Shown here: piece by piece, positions 43,524 to 56,000 of the stretch
How positions within the stretch are numbered: the first letter of the stretch is position 1
How the letters are laid out: every line of letters starts with the position of its first letter
NCBI GenBank assembly: GCA_025200525.1
Contig: CM045763.1
Span: 155,998,246 to 156,062,245, forward strand
Source: Camellia lanceoleosa
Lineage: Eukaryota > Streptophyta > Magnoliopsida > Ericales > Theaceae
Direction: 5' to 3'
DNA: 64,000 bases
Notes under the pieces: model-generated
Told to the model about the DNA's origin: nothing
Database searches by the model: none
The model's input: the letters and a program-made list of their open reading frames with translations, nothing else
Position numbers and translations under genes: made by a program

Positions 43524-46500
43524 TGTAGACGTCCCTGAACGTCACGGGGGAAAATCCCCATTTTGTTCATTTGGGCTTACTACAGTTCGGACTCGAATTT
43601 ATCACGGTTCTGAATCTAATCTCGCAAAGTGCAATGCGAGACCGATAAATCACCAAAGAGTCCAAATCCGGCAAATCGTTTTGGAAAACTGATTTTTAGA
43701 AAGAAGTGCCAAACATGGACTACTTTGCCAGATACAGAGTCGCCACGTAAATATTTTATTTTGGGGAAATTTAGGAAACCCTGACTCGTGCCTAAGGCCA
43801 CGTGTTCATCATCACCAAAATTGCCTCGGCTCGGGAACTTGGGTACGATTGGGGAAGGTCAGTTATGAGCACCCCCGCTCGCCCGATCAAAGATTGGCCA
43901 CTACTAAACATGATATCTTGTTTTAAAAACACATGCGCTCTTATTCCGATGTATTAGCCTAGAATTACTATGTGATGCGCACAACATACAAGCATAGACT
44001 AGATCGCTTAGATTAGAACAAAACATTTCATGTTTGTTTATTTGAAAATGGTTTGATGGTACTACCTGCAAGTAGGCTAAAATACGAATTTCAATGAATT
44101 GTCCCAATTCAAGCAATCCAATCTTCACCCGCAAGCATTCAGGCAGTTATATCACATAAGCAATTAGCCTCATGGCAAGCATGCTATTATGGCAACACTT
44201 ACACGCATGCAGTATACTAAAGCATAAACGCTTACTTAGTACTCCGAGCCAAAACAATAGCTAGTTAGTAATCAAATGCATGATCCTAGCTCATGTTAAG
44301 ATGGCTAATGCAACACATGCAAAATGCAACTAGAGTAGGCTCAGCTAACCTAAGGATGGCATGTGAAATGCAACAACTCGATACATGTATTCAAGTTGGA
44401 ATTGAAATGTTATGCAATTAGTATGATGTGCCGAGCCCGGTGCGTGCAATACGAATGAATGTATGCAAGCATGCTATCATGAGTATGCTAATTGAAACGT
44501 GCCCTAAAACTAACCATTGAAAGCAGGTAAGTAAAAGGGCGAAAGACATGGGGTTGGAAGACATGCATCACACACACGCACGCTTATTACAACTTTCGCC
44601 CTCTCCCAGAGGGACCAAAAGAATAATACAAACCAAATAAATAATTAACTACTCTAACTAATTGAATATTACAAAACGGTAATTAATTAACAAATTAAAT
44701 AAGCTACTAAAGCAGTAAAGCTACCTCGGAAAGAGGGTCAAATGCTTGCATGCTCGTTTCGCCTCGCTCGAAAACCCGTTGCCATGCCACATGTTGCCTC
44801 TGTTTACACTGTTCTACACCTCTGAGAACTGTGAAAATCCTTGAGATACCTCTGAATTACTCCCTGAGCATCGTGGGATGTCACCGGTTAAGAGATAGGA
44901 CCACCGACCATGCATTACTGGTCATCGACCAAAGGTGGGGCCATCGGCTGGACTTTGGAAGCCGGCTGGCACTGAAGATGGCCGACCGGCCATCTGTTCC
45001 TGCAAAACTCTGTTTTTGCTACAACAGAGGACAGACAATGCATGGCAAGGAATTTAGAAGACAATGTATGCATGACCACCCTCCCTATCATGCTATGAAC
45101 TCGGGAGAGTATGGCTCTTGACCCTCGGGCCACCAATCATGCATTTTGATGGATGATGGCCAAAGGTATCAAGTTTGCAAATCAATATGGGATGAATGCA
45201 AAAAAACAAATGAATGCTACACACTCTATCATTTTGAATCAAGAGTGTCGGCGACCAAGGATTGAGGCACGTTTCGTCACTTCGAGTACGAACGTCCCTC
45301 ATTCCTCATGTTTGGTTTGACACCCCAAACCAAACACAATGCAATGCATGCAACCAAGTACAATGCAACATGGGAATGCAAGGCAATGTAACGTGAGCAT
45401 GCCAAGTGCAATGCAATGCAACCTAACATGAAAACAACATGGTAATACAACAAGTACGCAATACTACAATGCAACCTAGATATGCAAATGCACAAAGTGA
45501 TAGGCATGCAACAATGACACCAATCATAAGGATGCAACAACATGCAATGTGATAAGCATGTGACAATGCACAAATGCATGATCCATGGACTTACACTAAA
45601 GATGTATGGACCTCAGCTATATCAAAACAGTGGCCAAAAGTGATGGGTGAAGGCACCAAAATGCAAAGCAAACATGCATGCTAATTAGCCTATCACCTAA
45701 GCATGGAAGGGGCAACTTTCAAGAGGACTTAAAAGAAGACAAACATGGACATTAGACCAACATGTTAAACTCTGAAAACATGCAAGGGATGATGTCAAAT
45801 CAAACAAACCATGCAAGCAAGGCATGCAATAGAGCCCAAAACTTGAGACTAGCCAAAGGGGGTTAAACCGTGACCATATCAACCAAACCCCAAAGGGTCA
45901 AAGTGACCTAAGACAATCCTAGGGCAGGCCAAAACAAGGCTAGAACAAGCATGGCATAAGGTCAAAACATGCTAAAAGATAGGCACAAAACAAAGGGCAT
46001 GCAAGGCTACAAAGGATGCAATCCACTGCAACTATCTCAACCAAACATGGCATGGATTATGTAATGAAAAACAGACTTATAATATGTGAAAATAAGTCCC
46101 AAAACCCAATGAGGTAGCATCCTGGCGTGCACATTGATCCAAACATGGGGCACAAGACAACAACTCTTCAAAGCATTGAAAGGATGACAAATGCAAGCAC
46201 ACAAGCATGGAACATGGACTGAAATAACATGATAAGTGATTCCAAATCACTGAAATAGCCCGAGTAAAGCATGCTCAAGACTAACACACCCAAAGCTAAC
46301 AAGCTAAAATGCAAGGTGGCTATACAAAGCATGGAAAGCATGACTCAAGAGACCAAAAATAGAGCTTAAGCATGTCACAACATAGCTAAAAGCTACATGA
46401 AGTGAAGCCAAAACATGCAAGCATGATGGTCTAAATGCATGATACATGTTTGAGCAAGTGAGAGGATTGCAAGGTAAGTGTGTGATGCATGCAAGAGGTC

Positions 46501-47679
46501 AACAAACCAACCTAAAACAGAGATGTAGCATGACCAAATAACACCAAATACCCTCTGAAATGGAGCCAAATAAAGCTAAGCAAACATGCTATCTTTATGA
46601 TCCCTAAATGCATGCAAATGAGACACAAAGGGAGAGGGGTGTCCTTCCCCTATACAAGACCTAAAAACCACTTCTCCACCACTAAAAATCCTTTGGATTT
46701 CAGTGGTGAGAAGGTCAAAACAAAAGGGTTTCAAAACCCAAAGAGAAAGGTACAAAAAGAGGCCAAACAAGGCCAAAGTGGGGGTAGACAACCCCCAACC
46801 CAAAAGAGACCTTAATGAATCATCTCAAGCATGAAAATATATAACTTTTTTCAGTTATACATTAAGCTCAAAACAGTATGCAATATAGACTAAAAGCTTG
46901 TGCAAAAATGGGGAATAATGAGGGTAGTTCTCACCCTTGAAGAACACTTCAAGAACACCAACCCAGCACTTCCTTCTGATCAAAACCAACTCAAAAACTC
47001 TAGAATCAACTCTTCTAGTGCCTCAGCAACCAAAGATAGTGTAATGGTAGGTGTTTATGTGCAATAGTAAGAACAAAGCAAACTTTTGAGCTCAAACACA
47101 CACACAAATCTAGAGAGAGATATAGAGAGAGAGAGAGAGCTATATCTAACTTGTCTATCAGATCTTAGAACCCCTGAGAAGGGAGGAGGGCCTCCCCTTT
47201 TATAGAAAACCAAATTTCCAAAGCTTCTTAGAGAAGCTAAACAAGGCTGAAATCCCTCCATACACATGTATGGAGGGGGAATTGTGCATGCCAGCTGTGG
47301 CACAAAATATCTGCCAAAAGCAGATAGAAAGGGGTCGGCCGAAAAATATGGCCGATTGACCAACAAAGGTGGCCGACCGGCCAGAGATAGTGCCGATCGG
47401 CCAACACTTTTGGCCGATGGCAAGAAAAAGGGGCCAATGGCTTCAAGCCTTGGCCGGTGGGTTGAAGGGATCGCCAACAAGCCACCCTCTTCCCTTAGAA
47501 TCAAAAGCACAAGTGTTTGGTCCACAACCAAGCACAAAACAGTCAAGTTGAGAGATCTTGAGGCAAGGCGTGCGGCCGAGACCTCCGGGAACTCAAAACG
47601 AACACGAACAAGGATGATCACCGAGTGTTCAAACGGTGACGTCCAAGTCTTGAGGACGGTCAAAAATGGGGTGTCTACA
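43524..47679 (-). repeat. 5' LTR of Tat#2 (4156 bp)
   Basis: TGTAGACGTCCC to GGGGTGTCTACA, paired with 21840-26008. Word clusters lie at 44884-45000 and 47335-47465, the hairpin at 46677-46708 and the TATA box at 47194-47204 (minus). The ORFs inside are shared by both LTRs only as sequence identity and have no coding features. Confidence 0.92.
47194..47204 (-). promoter_or_regulatory. TATA box of the Tat#2 5' LTR
   Basis: TATAAAAGGGG on the minus strand. It would drive the gag-pol transcript towards lower coordinates. Confidence 0.65.
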
Positions 47680-48083
47680 GTTGCCCTTCTTTGACAGAAC
47701 TCAAAAGTCATAACAATGACGAGAGTGAATGTCAAAGCCCAGAGATGACCCATTTTTCACAAGGCCAAAGACTTAGACAAAGCATACAAGCTACAGACAA
47801 AGATATGCACCCGAGGGAAGGGGTAAAAAGAAAGACAATGCACAAAGCCGAGTATAACTTATAATCCTGCAAAGAAAGCTGTAACGAAGCATAACATGCA
47901 ACAGTTTAAAGCAAACGTAAACAAATCTAACTGCATTACAATGCAGAAAAGATGTAAGAGAATTGTTCAATTCTCACTACGTCTCACGGAGAATACAATA
48001 CCTGTGTGGTTCGTCTGGTCGCGCCAGCCTCAATTGAACCGTACATACAACATCGTGCTTGAAAAAGAAAGAGACTTAACAGG
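47680..48083 (-). mobile_element. 404-bp internal fragment of a second Tat copy sharing the LTR
   Basis: Homologous base by base to 26009-26412, including the polypurine tract (AAAGAAGGGCAAC). It ends at CTTAACAGGTA where host text TATAAAAGAAAATT begins. So the LTR at 43524 is both 5' LTR of Tat#2 and 3' LTR of a deleted upstream copy. Confidence 0.9.
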
Positions 48084-48156
48084 TATATAAAAGAAAATTA
48101 ATACTTTCAATTGAATGTAATGTTAATAATGAGGCTTAATGAACTCTAATTTCAAT

Positions 48157-48375
48157 CTAAAACAGAGAACAAAAGGGATTTATGTATCTTCTTACGTAGA
48201 ATAGAACGACCAGGAGCAGTATAAAGAAGAACATCTTAATTGCAATTCTACGATCGAAATTCCAGCCCCACACAAAGAAGTGTTCGAATATTTCAGAGCC
48301 CAATTTGCTCACAGCAAGTTTGATAATGTAATTCACGAAAACTTCCCTCGAAGCGGTCTCTCCAACTTCCTTCAT
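48157..48375 (-). CDS. Small putative tail-anchored protein, copy g3 (intact)
   Basis: 72 residues from ATG 48375. The order is polar N-terminus (MKEVGETASREVF), VNYIIKLAVSKLGSEIFEHFF, a basic stretch NFDRRIAIK, a hydrophobic helix MFFFILLLVVLFYV and RRYINPF at the end. It aligns through EVF, YI.K.AV..LGSEI.EH and NF with g1 and g2 but belongs to a second subtype. A TATAAAAGC box lies about 35 bp upstream of ATG. I do not recognise the family; an N-in, C-terminal membrane anchor is inferred. It is the best candidate for a working host gene in the window. Whether it is expressed is unknown. Confidence 0.6.
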   Translation of the reverse strand: MKEVGETASREVFVNYIIKLAVSKLGSEIFEHFFVWGWNFDRRIAIKMFFFILLLVVLFYVRRYINPFCSLF

Positions 48376-48476
48376 CTTCAAGTGTAGGAATGGTGGTTCT
48401 GTGATGGAGCTTTTATACCTGGGGCTGGAGGGATCTTCAAGTGTAGGAATGGTGGTTCTGTGATGAAGCTTTTATA
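48376..48476 (-). promoter_or_regulatory. Duplicated TATA/leader of g3
   Basis: On the minus strand TATAAAAGC followed by CATCACAGAACCACCA and CCTACACTTGAAG occurs twice, at 48376-48417 and 48434-48475 (period 58). The proximal copy leads straight into the ATG. Confidence 0.7.
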
Positions 48477-49143
48477 CGAGGGGGGAAGGGGGAAGTGGGT
48501 TTTGGGAGGGGGAGGGGAGGAGGGGTTGGGGTCGATTTGGACAATTAACCACTATTTTACATGTGACACCTCTCGTAACGAGCAACACCTCTTTTATTTG
48601 TCTATATTGGTCTTTTTACTTTACAGCGTGCACATCCTCTCTCTACATCTTTTTGAGGAAGTGGATTGTTCAATCCACCATCGGATTGGACCATCTAATC
48701 CGGCTTATTGAGTCTATTCTTTAGTCTTGTTTGGATAATTTGAACTGTTTATATTTTAGGATTGTCGAGTATGTCATTTTTGCAACAAAAAAAAAAAAAA
48801 AAAAAAAGAAAGTTGATTAGAAAACGGAAATCACATGTTCAAATCAATGTTATATAGACGGTGAAAAAATAAACGGTTCATACAACTGTCTATACAAAAT
48901 TGATCCAAACACATTATTTCCGTTATCTGATCGATGTAATTTTTTTCAAAGATGATATACTCTACCGAACCCTCTGTACAAAATTGATTCGAACACGTGA
49001 TTTTCGTTATCCAATTGGCTTAATATTTTACAGGGGCTGGCTCTACCACATGAATGGCGTAAAGCAAAAAATTAAAGGCAGACTGTTTTAGTTTTGTTTT
49101 GTTTCTTCTTTTTCAAGACTTGGAACATATTGAAATAGATTTT

Positions 49144-50955
49144 TATTAGAGATGAAAGAATACAAGTTTAATGAAATAATTGGACCTATTTTTAAATTTT
49201 CTTTAATCAAATTTATATTTGATGCAAGATTGGAGATATTCTAATCGTATTCATTTATTATTTGATATTATCGTGTCGTGCTTATGTTGTGTCAATAAAT
49301 TTTATTTTCAATTAAAAATATCAAGTATATTAAAAAAATTTAAATTTTCCTTACACGCTATGCACAAGACTCTATAAATTTTAAAAAAAAAAATCATTAT
49401 GATTATTTTGAAATAATTTAATATTTTGGCTTGTGGTATAGATGAAATTTAGAATTATTTTCAAGGGCACCATACCGAGAGCCGATGAAGTCTCGAGCAC
49501 GGGTTAAAGCCTTTTAGTGTTGAGCCTTATCCACTGAACCAACCTCGGATACTATTCTTAAAGACATTATTATTAAGACCTATTTTAAGAAATAAGTTAA
49601 AATTTAATTTTTTTAAAAAAAAAAACATGCAAAAAGAAATTAATTTTTAATAGTGTTGTCCAAAATAGACCTAAATATTTGTGACGGTAAAAGCTGATAT
49701 TGTATTTTATTAGTTGCAATCAACTTTTGCGATATATGCTTTCGCCTTGTCAAGGCCATAAGTTGAACACGGTGCTGCCACGTCACAATAATATCTTGCC
49801 ATGTCAAAAAATACTAAAAAGTAAAGTGGGCCATCATATTAAAGAGTCTTATCAATTTAACCCTATTTAAGTCCTCTTCCCAAACTGTTGTTATCTCTGC
49901 AAACCCATTTGCATCTCTTTCTCTCTCTCTCTCATGGCCAGCCACCATTATCACTGGCCATCGACGGCATCCTCTTGTCCAACATTATAGTAATATTAAT
50001 TTTTTTTCAATTAATTTCTGCATAATGACTAAACCCATACCATTAGTAAATCTATCACAGCAATATAACCCATACCATCATCTTCAACCACCAATTATAT
50101 CACCAACATTGTCACTCATTGCCTCTGCAACTTCTAATTTTTCCATCTAAAATCTTCCCTTTCACTCAAAACTGAAAATTTCCAAAATGAACGAACAAAA
50201 TTTAATTTTTCTTTATTTTTTCTACTTGCCCAAATTTTTTTTTTCTCTCTAATATTTTGTGTTATCCAAACCTCACTCTCATTTTGGATTCATTTTTTAG
50301 TATCTACAACTAGAGATACATATACATATAAAATAATTCCATTTAGTAAGGAATAATAAAGAGGTCTAGTTTTAGAGAGTAGAGGATATGGGTAAGCTTT
50401 TAATTTATTGAGAGTATTGGAGCTGACAATGAGAGAAGAAAGAAAGAAAGAGAAAGAAGTTGGGGGTCTGTAGAGAGAGAGAAATTGGGTTGGGTGAGAG
50501 GGAGAAGGGAAGAGAGAGAGAGGGAGAGAAATGAGGAGGAAGGGATTTGGGTTTAACAAGCTTTTAAAAGGATGTTATGGTTAAGTTTTATGTACAGCCT
50601 CTTAAATTGATTTTTCTACTAATTTATTAATTTTTCGAGGCAAAAAATTATTAGATGTCCGTAAAGCTTTACTCCACGACTCAACCTTATAAAACATGGA
50701 AAATGTTAAGAACTCAAATGTTTTATTAATATTTTTATCAATTATTTTATATGAATAAAATATTTAAAAACTTTAACATTATTCATAAAGCATATGTCCC
50801 GTAGGTTGGTCAAAATCTTGAATCTATCCTTGCCTTTTTTTCCAGACAACACCTTCCAGTCTACATCTTAAACAGGAGGAAACCTCATCCAAAGCAGAAA
50901 AGTCAACCCAAATAGATTATTAGAAACTGAAAACTACTAAAAAGTTTTAGCCCAG
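49144..50955. repeat. Host repeat segment B, copy 2
   Basis: Homologous to 15573-17450 in the same order, including the tRNA-like block (49479-49546), a short CT tract and the AG-rich patch near 50430-50530. It is cut at 50955 by a Tat-type LTR. No gene is supported; the minus frame 50290-50559 is low-complexity. Confidence 0.78.
49479..49546 (-). ncRNA. tRNA-like / SINE-head sequence, copy 2
   Basis: A-box-like GGTTCAGTGGATAAGGC and B-box-like GTGCTCGAGACTTC in the same spacing as at 15923-15990. A few substitutions separate the copies and none restores clear tRNA stems. Confidence 0.4.
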
Positions 50956-52092
50956 TGTAGACACCCCATTTTTGACCGCCCTTAAGACTTGGGCGTTACT
51001 GATGGTTTACTTGGTGATGAAAGGTGTGCAGGGTAAATGTTCGATTTCTTCGGCAAGAGGAGAGTCTGTGATATCCATGTTCCGTAATATGTTAATTGGT
51101 CCTTAATATGAGTATGATTATGTGTCCAATACGATTTTGTGTGCCATTATGCGAAAATATGTGGTTTTGAACTTCTATCTGTTCACCGTAGAAATATCTG
51201 TTTGATTATCTGCTTTGGAAATTTAAATTGAAGGCCTTATCGGCCACAAAACCAGAAATTGATTGCGCCATTGTGATTGGCATAATTTTTAGAGCCTACG
51301 GTGAAGTTTAATTGAAAATTGATTCGGATCAGATTAAATTGATTAAATTGGTGAATTAGTGCCTAATTAATTACTATTATTAAATTGGTGCTAGTGGGAA
51401 CTTATGTAGAAGGGCACTATATACCTAACTGATACACTTGAGCTCAAAAATCAGATTTTGGCCTTGAGAGAAAAGAAAGGGCCGGCTACAAAGAGAGAAA
51501 GGGAGAGAATTGTGTAATCTTGGCTCAAGGTTCGGGAATTTGAAGATTAAACTCAAGAACTGGCTAGTGTTTAGGGGTTTGAAGCTCCTAGGTAAGTGAA
51601 TTCATGAATTTGAATTATCATCTTGTGAATTCAAGTTTGAATAATGGTCAAGAACATGGATTAGATTGTTTATGTGGAAATTGAGTTGATTTTGTTGTAT
51701 TTGAAGTCATAGAATGCATGCATGTGCATAATAGCCATGAATTTGTATAGTTGAGCATTAAAAATATGATCCATGTAGAATTGTGGCTAGAAATCATGCT
51801 TGTGACCACCATTTGTACAATTTGAGTTGAAAATGGAAGTTATATCTCACATGCATGTACCATTCATAAGAGTATGAGCTTGAATGCATGAAATTGATAT
51901 GTTAAAAGTGAATTTGGTGTAGATTGGGACATGCATGTGATTAATTTGTGAAATTGAGCTTCATTGTGTTGTAATTTGGTGTTGGTACCATGTCAGTACA
52001 TGTTTATGTGAAGTTTGAGCCAAAAGCATGCATCTAGAACCTTTGAATGTCGAATTGAAGCTCAATAATGTGTTCTGGGAAACCTAGTAAAT

Positions 52093-52330
52093 TTGATGTC
52101 CACTCGAGCGGGAGAACCACCGCTCGAGCGTGAACTTCGTGCTCCCAGTATTTTTGCAGACATGGATGTCTGCTCGAGCGGGGAAGTTCATGCTCGAGCG
52201 GGGAGCCATGTAGAGAGGCCTTCCGCTCGAGCACCGGAGTGCACGATCGAGCGTAAATTCGACATAACCAGTACTTTTGCAGGCCTTAAGGGTACGCTCA
52301 AGTGGGGAAGTCCACGCTCAAGCGGGGACC
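52093..52330. repeat. Palindromic CTCGAGCG word cluster
   Basis: About ten versions of CGCTCGAGCG (perfect near 52121, others with one or two changes), spaced by text including CAGTATTTTTGCAGAC and CAGTACTTTTGCAGG. This matches the cluster at 10011-10345. Confidence 0.85.
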
Positions 52331-52671
52331 CTGTTTTCTGAAATTTTGAAAAGGCATTCTGTGTTTCGTTTTCCATTCTCTTTCACTTCTAAGTACTCTT
52401 AGGCATGCATTGAGCATTGTAATTGAGTTAAAGAGACAAGAATGAAGCCTAAAGAAGAAAATGTGAATTTAGAATGGATTGAATTGTTTGTGACCCTTTT
52501 GTGTTCATGGAATGTGTAGGGTCGAGCTCCAGGACAAACCAACCAACCGATCACTGTGAGTAATATCTTGATAAAGATACTAAAATATGTCGTTTGTCAA
52601 ATTACTTACCTACCTATAAGTCTGTTAATTTGAATTATGGATAAATGTTTGCTATGTATAACTGATTGAGA

Positions 52672-53078
52672 TGAACGATTGGGCCGAAGGCCGATTGACA
52701 TGAATGATTGGGCCGAAGGCCAATTGACATGAAGGACTAGGCGGAAGGCCAATTAACATAAATGATTGGGCCGGAGGCCGATTGATATGAATGATTGGGC
52801 CGAAGGCCCATTGACATAAATGATTGGGCCAGAGGTCGATTGACATAAAAGATTGGGCCGGAGGCCGATTGACATAAATGATTGGGCCGGAGGCCGATTA
52901 ACATGAATAATTAGGCCGGAGGCCGATTGACATGAATGATTGGGCCGGAGGCCGATTGACATAAATGATTAGGGCGAAGGCCGATTGACATAAATGATTG
53001 GGCCGAAGGCCGATGGACGTAAATGAATGGGCCAAAGGCCGACGGGTACGAGTTGATTGGGCCTAAGGCCGTCTGATA
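52672..53078. repeat. 29-bp tandem array with GGCC-hairpin units, about 14 copies
   Basis: The unit is ATGATTGGGCCGAAGGCCGA plus TTGACATAA. Each copy can fold a short GGCC-GNA-GGCC stem. Some copies have compensating or breaking changes. The ORFs on the minus strand here are repeat translations. Confidence 0.93.
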
Positions 53079-56000
53079 TAACTGTCTTAGAGATTGTTTA
53101 TGTATCTTCCTTATTTGATATTATTCAATGGACTTTTGCTCACACTCATTCATGTATATGTAGGTGAGCCAAGGGACGTTCAAACCCAGCCTCGGTGAAA
53201 TTGTGAGAAATAGTGAAAGTTTTTAAGAGTCAGCCCAAACGTCTCATGCATGAGACTGTCTTTACCCTTTTGTTCTCTGTTCATAGTTTTGTCATGTTGG
53301 CGAAAACATGGTATCACTTTTGTATATAAGTCTTGGGTTTGACTGACTTAAACTTGTATGATCCTGTTTGTACAATGTTTTGTGTTAGTAAATATTTTGA
53401 TGTGAGTTATTAACATATAAACATATGGAATGTTATGGTGTGTATATAAGCAGAGCTCTATGGACAAAATTTTAAATTTGCTTCCGTTTGGCTCCTTTAC
53501 TCTGATGAGTTTTGTTCTATTTGATTTAAGGTCGTAGGTGATCTCGTGATTACTGGTCGGTTATGGCCTTAACCCATAGGGGCGGGTTCGGGTCATGACA
53601 GAGTCAAATCCCAACCTTACACCCCATTTTGGACCAAAGCTATTTTGAATTGTTTTTAGACCTTAAAACCCTCTCTTTCAAAATACTTTTGAAATAAAGT
53701 TTCTACGATATTCCGAGGCTCGCATTTTGTTAAATGATGTGCTTTTCGGTAAACCGAGCAAGGACAAAGTGGAAATGAATGAAAGAGAGATGAAATCTTT
53801 GAAAAATCCTTCAAAACACATTATTCGTGGGTCTGGAATTGAAGAAAATCTGAGGAGAGGAAAGAAACCAAGTTAAAGAAGAAGATGGGCATGAATCGCG
53901 AAGAGAGAGTCAGGCAACCCTCGCTAAATCAGGCCTATCCTTTTGTACATTTTGATTTCAGCTATGAGGCCACCACCATTGGAAAGAAAACTTCCGGGGC
54001 TTCATTTTGCACTCAAGAATCTTCTGAAGCCAAGTCCAGATGGGGGAGATATGGTTGTTGGAAGTTAGGCATCAATCCGGTTGGACCGAAATTGAGTAGT
54101 CTTCACTAAAAGAGGGATATCTCTTAGCGCATTTGGAATTTTGATGCAAGGCTTCCACCATTGGAAATCTTACTTCTGGGGCTTCGATTTTCACACAAGA
54201 ATGACCTGAAAAGGCATCCAGATGAAGGAGTTAGGCTCTCTTCAAGTCGGGGACTAGGACTTATTTTTGTTGTTGGCCTCTATGGGAGTGCTCCGGCCAG
54301 GAATGGCCAATGCCGGCCCCATGCCATCCAAAAGTGACCCCATGCCGGCCAACAATGTAAGGTTCCGGCCAACAATGATAAGGTGCTGGCCACAGATGGC
54401 AGAAAGCAGATTTCAACAGATATTTTGCTCAGCATGCTCCAGCTGTCTTTTTTGAGATATTTTCGACCCAAACCTCTCTTTTTGCTGTATATGGAGGCCT
54501 TATCTATTGTTTTGAAGGGTTAGAACAATTTGGCAAAGGCTTGGGAGCCTCTCTCTCTAGAACTCTCTCTCTCTCTCTCTCCCTATTTTAGGCTTGAAAG
54601 TGGGAAATCTCTACATATTTGCATACAACCTCTTAACCAAATACCTTCATCTTGAAGCTGAGGTCCTTGGAGGTCCTATTTCAGGTCTAAAGCTTGGTTT
54701 TAACTCAGAAATCTTGCTGTTTTGTTATTGTGCTTCAAGGGTAAGAACTTGTCCCGATTAAGCTTTGTTTTGCATGCTTGTTTTACTACCTTTGCAAACT
54801 GTTTTTGGCCTGCTTTTGAACTAAGAAAATCTATGTTTTTCAGTCCTAAACATGGTGGTTTAAGCCTTGTTTGGCTAGGGGGTTGTCTCTTCCTTTCGTC
54901 CCCTTAGCTTGTATAGCTTTTGAGCCATCTTGCAAGGCCTTTCAAAACAACTTTTTGTGCCCTTTCAACCACTAAAATCCAAAGGATTTTCAGTGGTAAA
55001 AACCCTATTTTGAGGGCCCAAATAGGAGAGGGTGGTCCCCTCTCCTCTTGTCTTGCTTGCTAGTGTTGATGGCCAACCACATGAGTATGTGTTTTTACTT
55101 CTTTCTGGCTTTGTTTAGGCTATTTTTTGTGACTTCTTAGACCTGACATATCACTATTTTAGGCTGGTTTTGTCACCTCTTGCATGCTTTATACACTTGT
55201 AGCACAAATCTTGCTTACTAGCCTTGTATGCATGATGTTTTGGCTCATTATTCTAGCATATTTTGCCCATGCTCCAGCATGATTTTATTCATATTTTGGG
55301 TTGTTTTAGGACTGTTTTGGGCTGCCATGGTCATAGGACTCATGTTTTGTATAGCTATAGTGCAAATGCCTTGACTAGTCTTGAGTTTTGAGGCCCCTAC
55401 CATGCTATACTTGTGATGTTTGCATGCCTTGGCATCATTTGGAATGATATGTCAAAGCATATAGTGTTGTTACACTTCCATGTTTTCCACTCTTTAAGAG
55501 CACTCGAGAGTTGTACCTTTATGCATTATTTGTGAGCCATTGCATGAGTCTCATTTTCTTGCCTTTCCAGCCATCATCTCAGTCCATTTTGGCTACTATT
55601 TTGGCCTGCATAAGGTCTATTCGGGGCTGGTTTGGCCATTTGAGCATTGTCTTGCATGCCTCTAGTGTAATGCACTTCACTAGCTTTGATGCTTAAGCCT
55701 TGCAACATGCATCACATGAGTTGTTTGCATGATTTTAAGTCGTTTAGCATGACATTTCAGTTCTGGAGCATATGCCATTGTACTTCATGTTTCATCATTT
55801 CAATGCCTTTGGAGAGTTGTGTCTTGTGCCTTAATCTTGCATTAACATGTATGCATGCTTGGCTAGTCCTTGGAGTCTCCATTTCAGCATGTTTTGCCAC
55901 TGTTTAGGGTATAGTGTAACTCTGTTTTAAGCTGGTTTCGATGTTTGAGCATTGTAATGCATGCTTATAGTGTTATCCTCCTCACTAGCCTTGGTGTTCT

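Larger units (their letters stand above)
21840..47679 (-). mobile_element. Tat#2: giant Tat-lineage Ty3/gypsy element with two antisense genes
   Basis: Both LTRs are present (43524-47679 as 5', 21840-26008 as 3'), so the element is 25.8 kb, or 24.3 kb without the solo LTR nested in it. The order on the minus strand is primer site, leader, gag, linker, protease, RT-RNase H, a second RNase H, integrase. Between integrase and 3' LTR are two genes on the opposite strand. The extra RNase H and the size point to the Tat lineage. There is no separate ORF before gag, so it is not a typical Ogre. Many stops and lost catalytic residues make it non-autonomous now. Confidence 0.92.
48084..49143. repeat. 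Host repeat segment C, copy 1
   Basis: Homologous to 61905-62561 for its first 660 bp. It carries small gene g3 and its duplicated promoter. 48480-49143 is otherwise non-coding, with a poly-A tract near 48786. Minor repeats of GATTCGAACACGTGATTTTC-type text lie around 48830-49020. Confidence 0.75.
51067..53600 (+). mobile_element. Solo LTR (2534 bp) of a second Tekay-type family
   Basis: TGTGATATCC to GGTTCGGGTCATGACA, flanked by a perfect GAGTC duplication (51062-51066 and 53601-53605). It holds the CGCTCGAGCG-type cluster (52093-52330), the splice-donor-like CTAGGTAAGTG near 51590, a 29-bp tandem array (52672-53078) and the landmark TTTTGCTCACAC (53132). Confidence 0.92.

Noticed and set aside
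21840..47679. Calling Tat#2 an Ogre
   Set aside because: No extra ORF between leader and gag and no recognisable intron before RT; Tat lineage in the wider sense is safer.
52652..52962. Minus ORFs with a SIGLRPNH-like repeat as a repeat protein
   Set aside because: Direct translation of the 29-bp array; the frame is lost where units change length and there is no promoter or start context.
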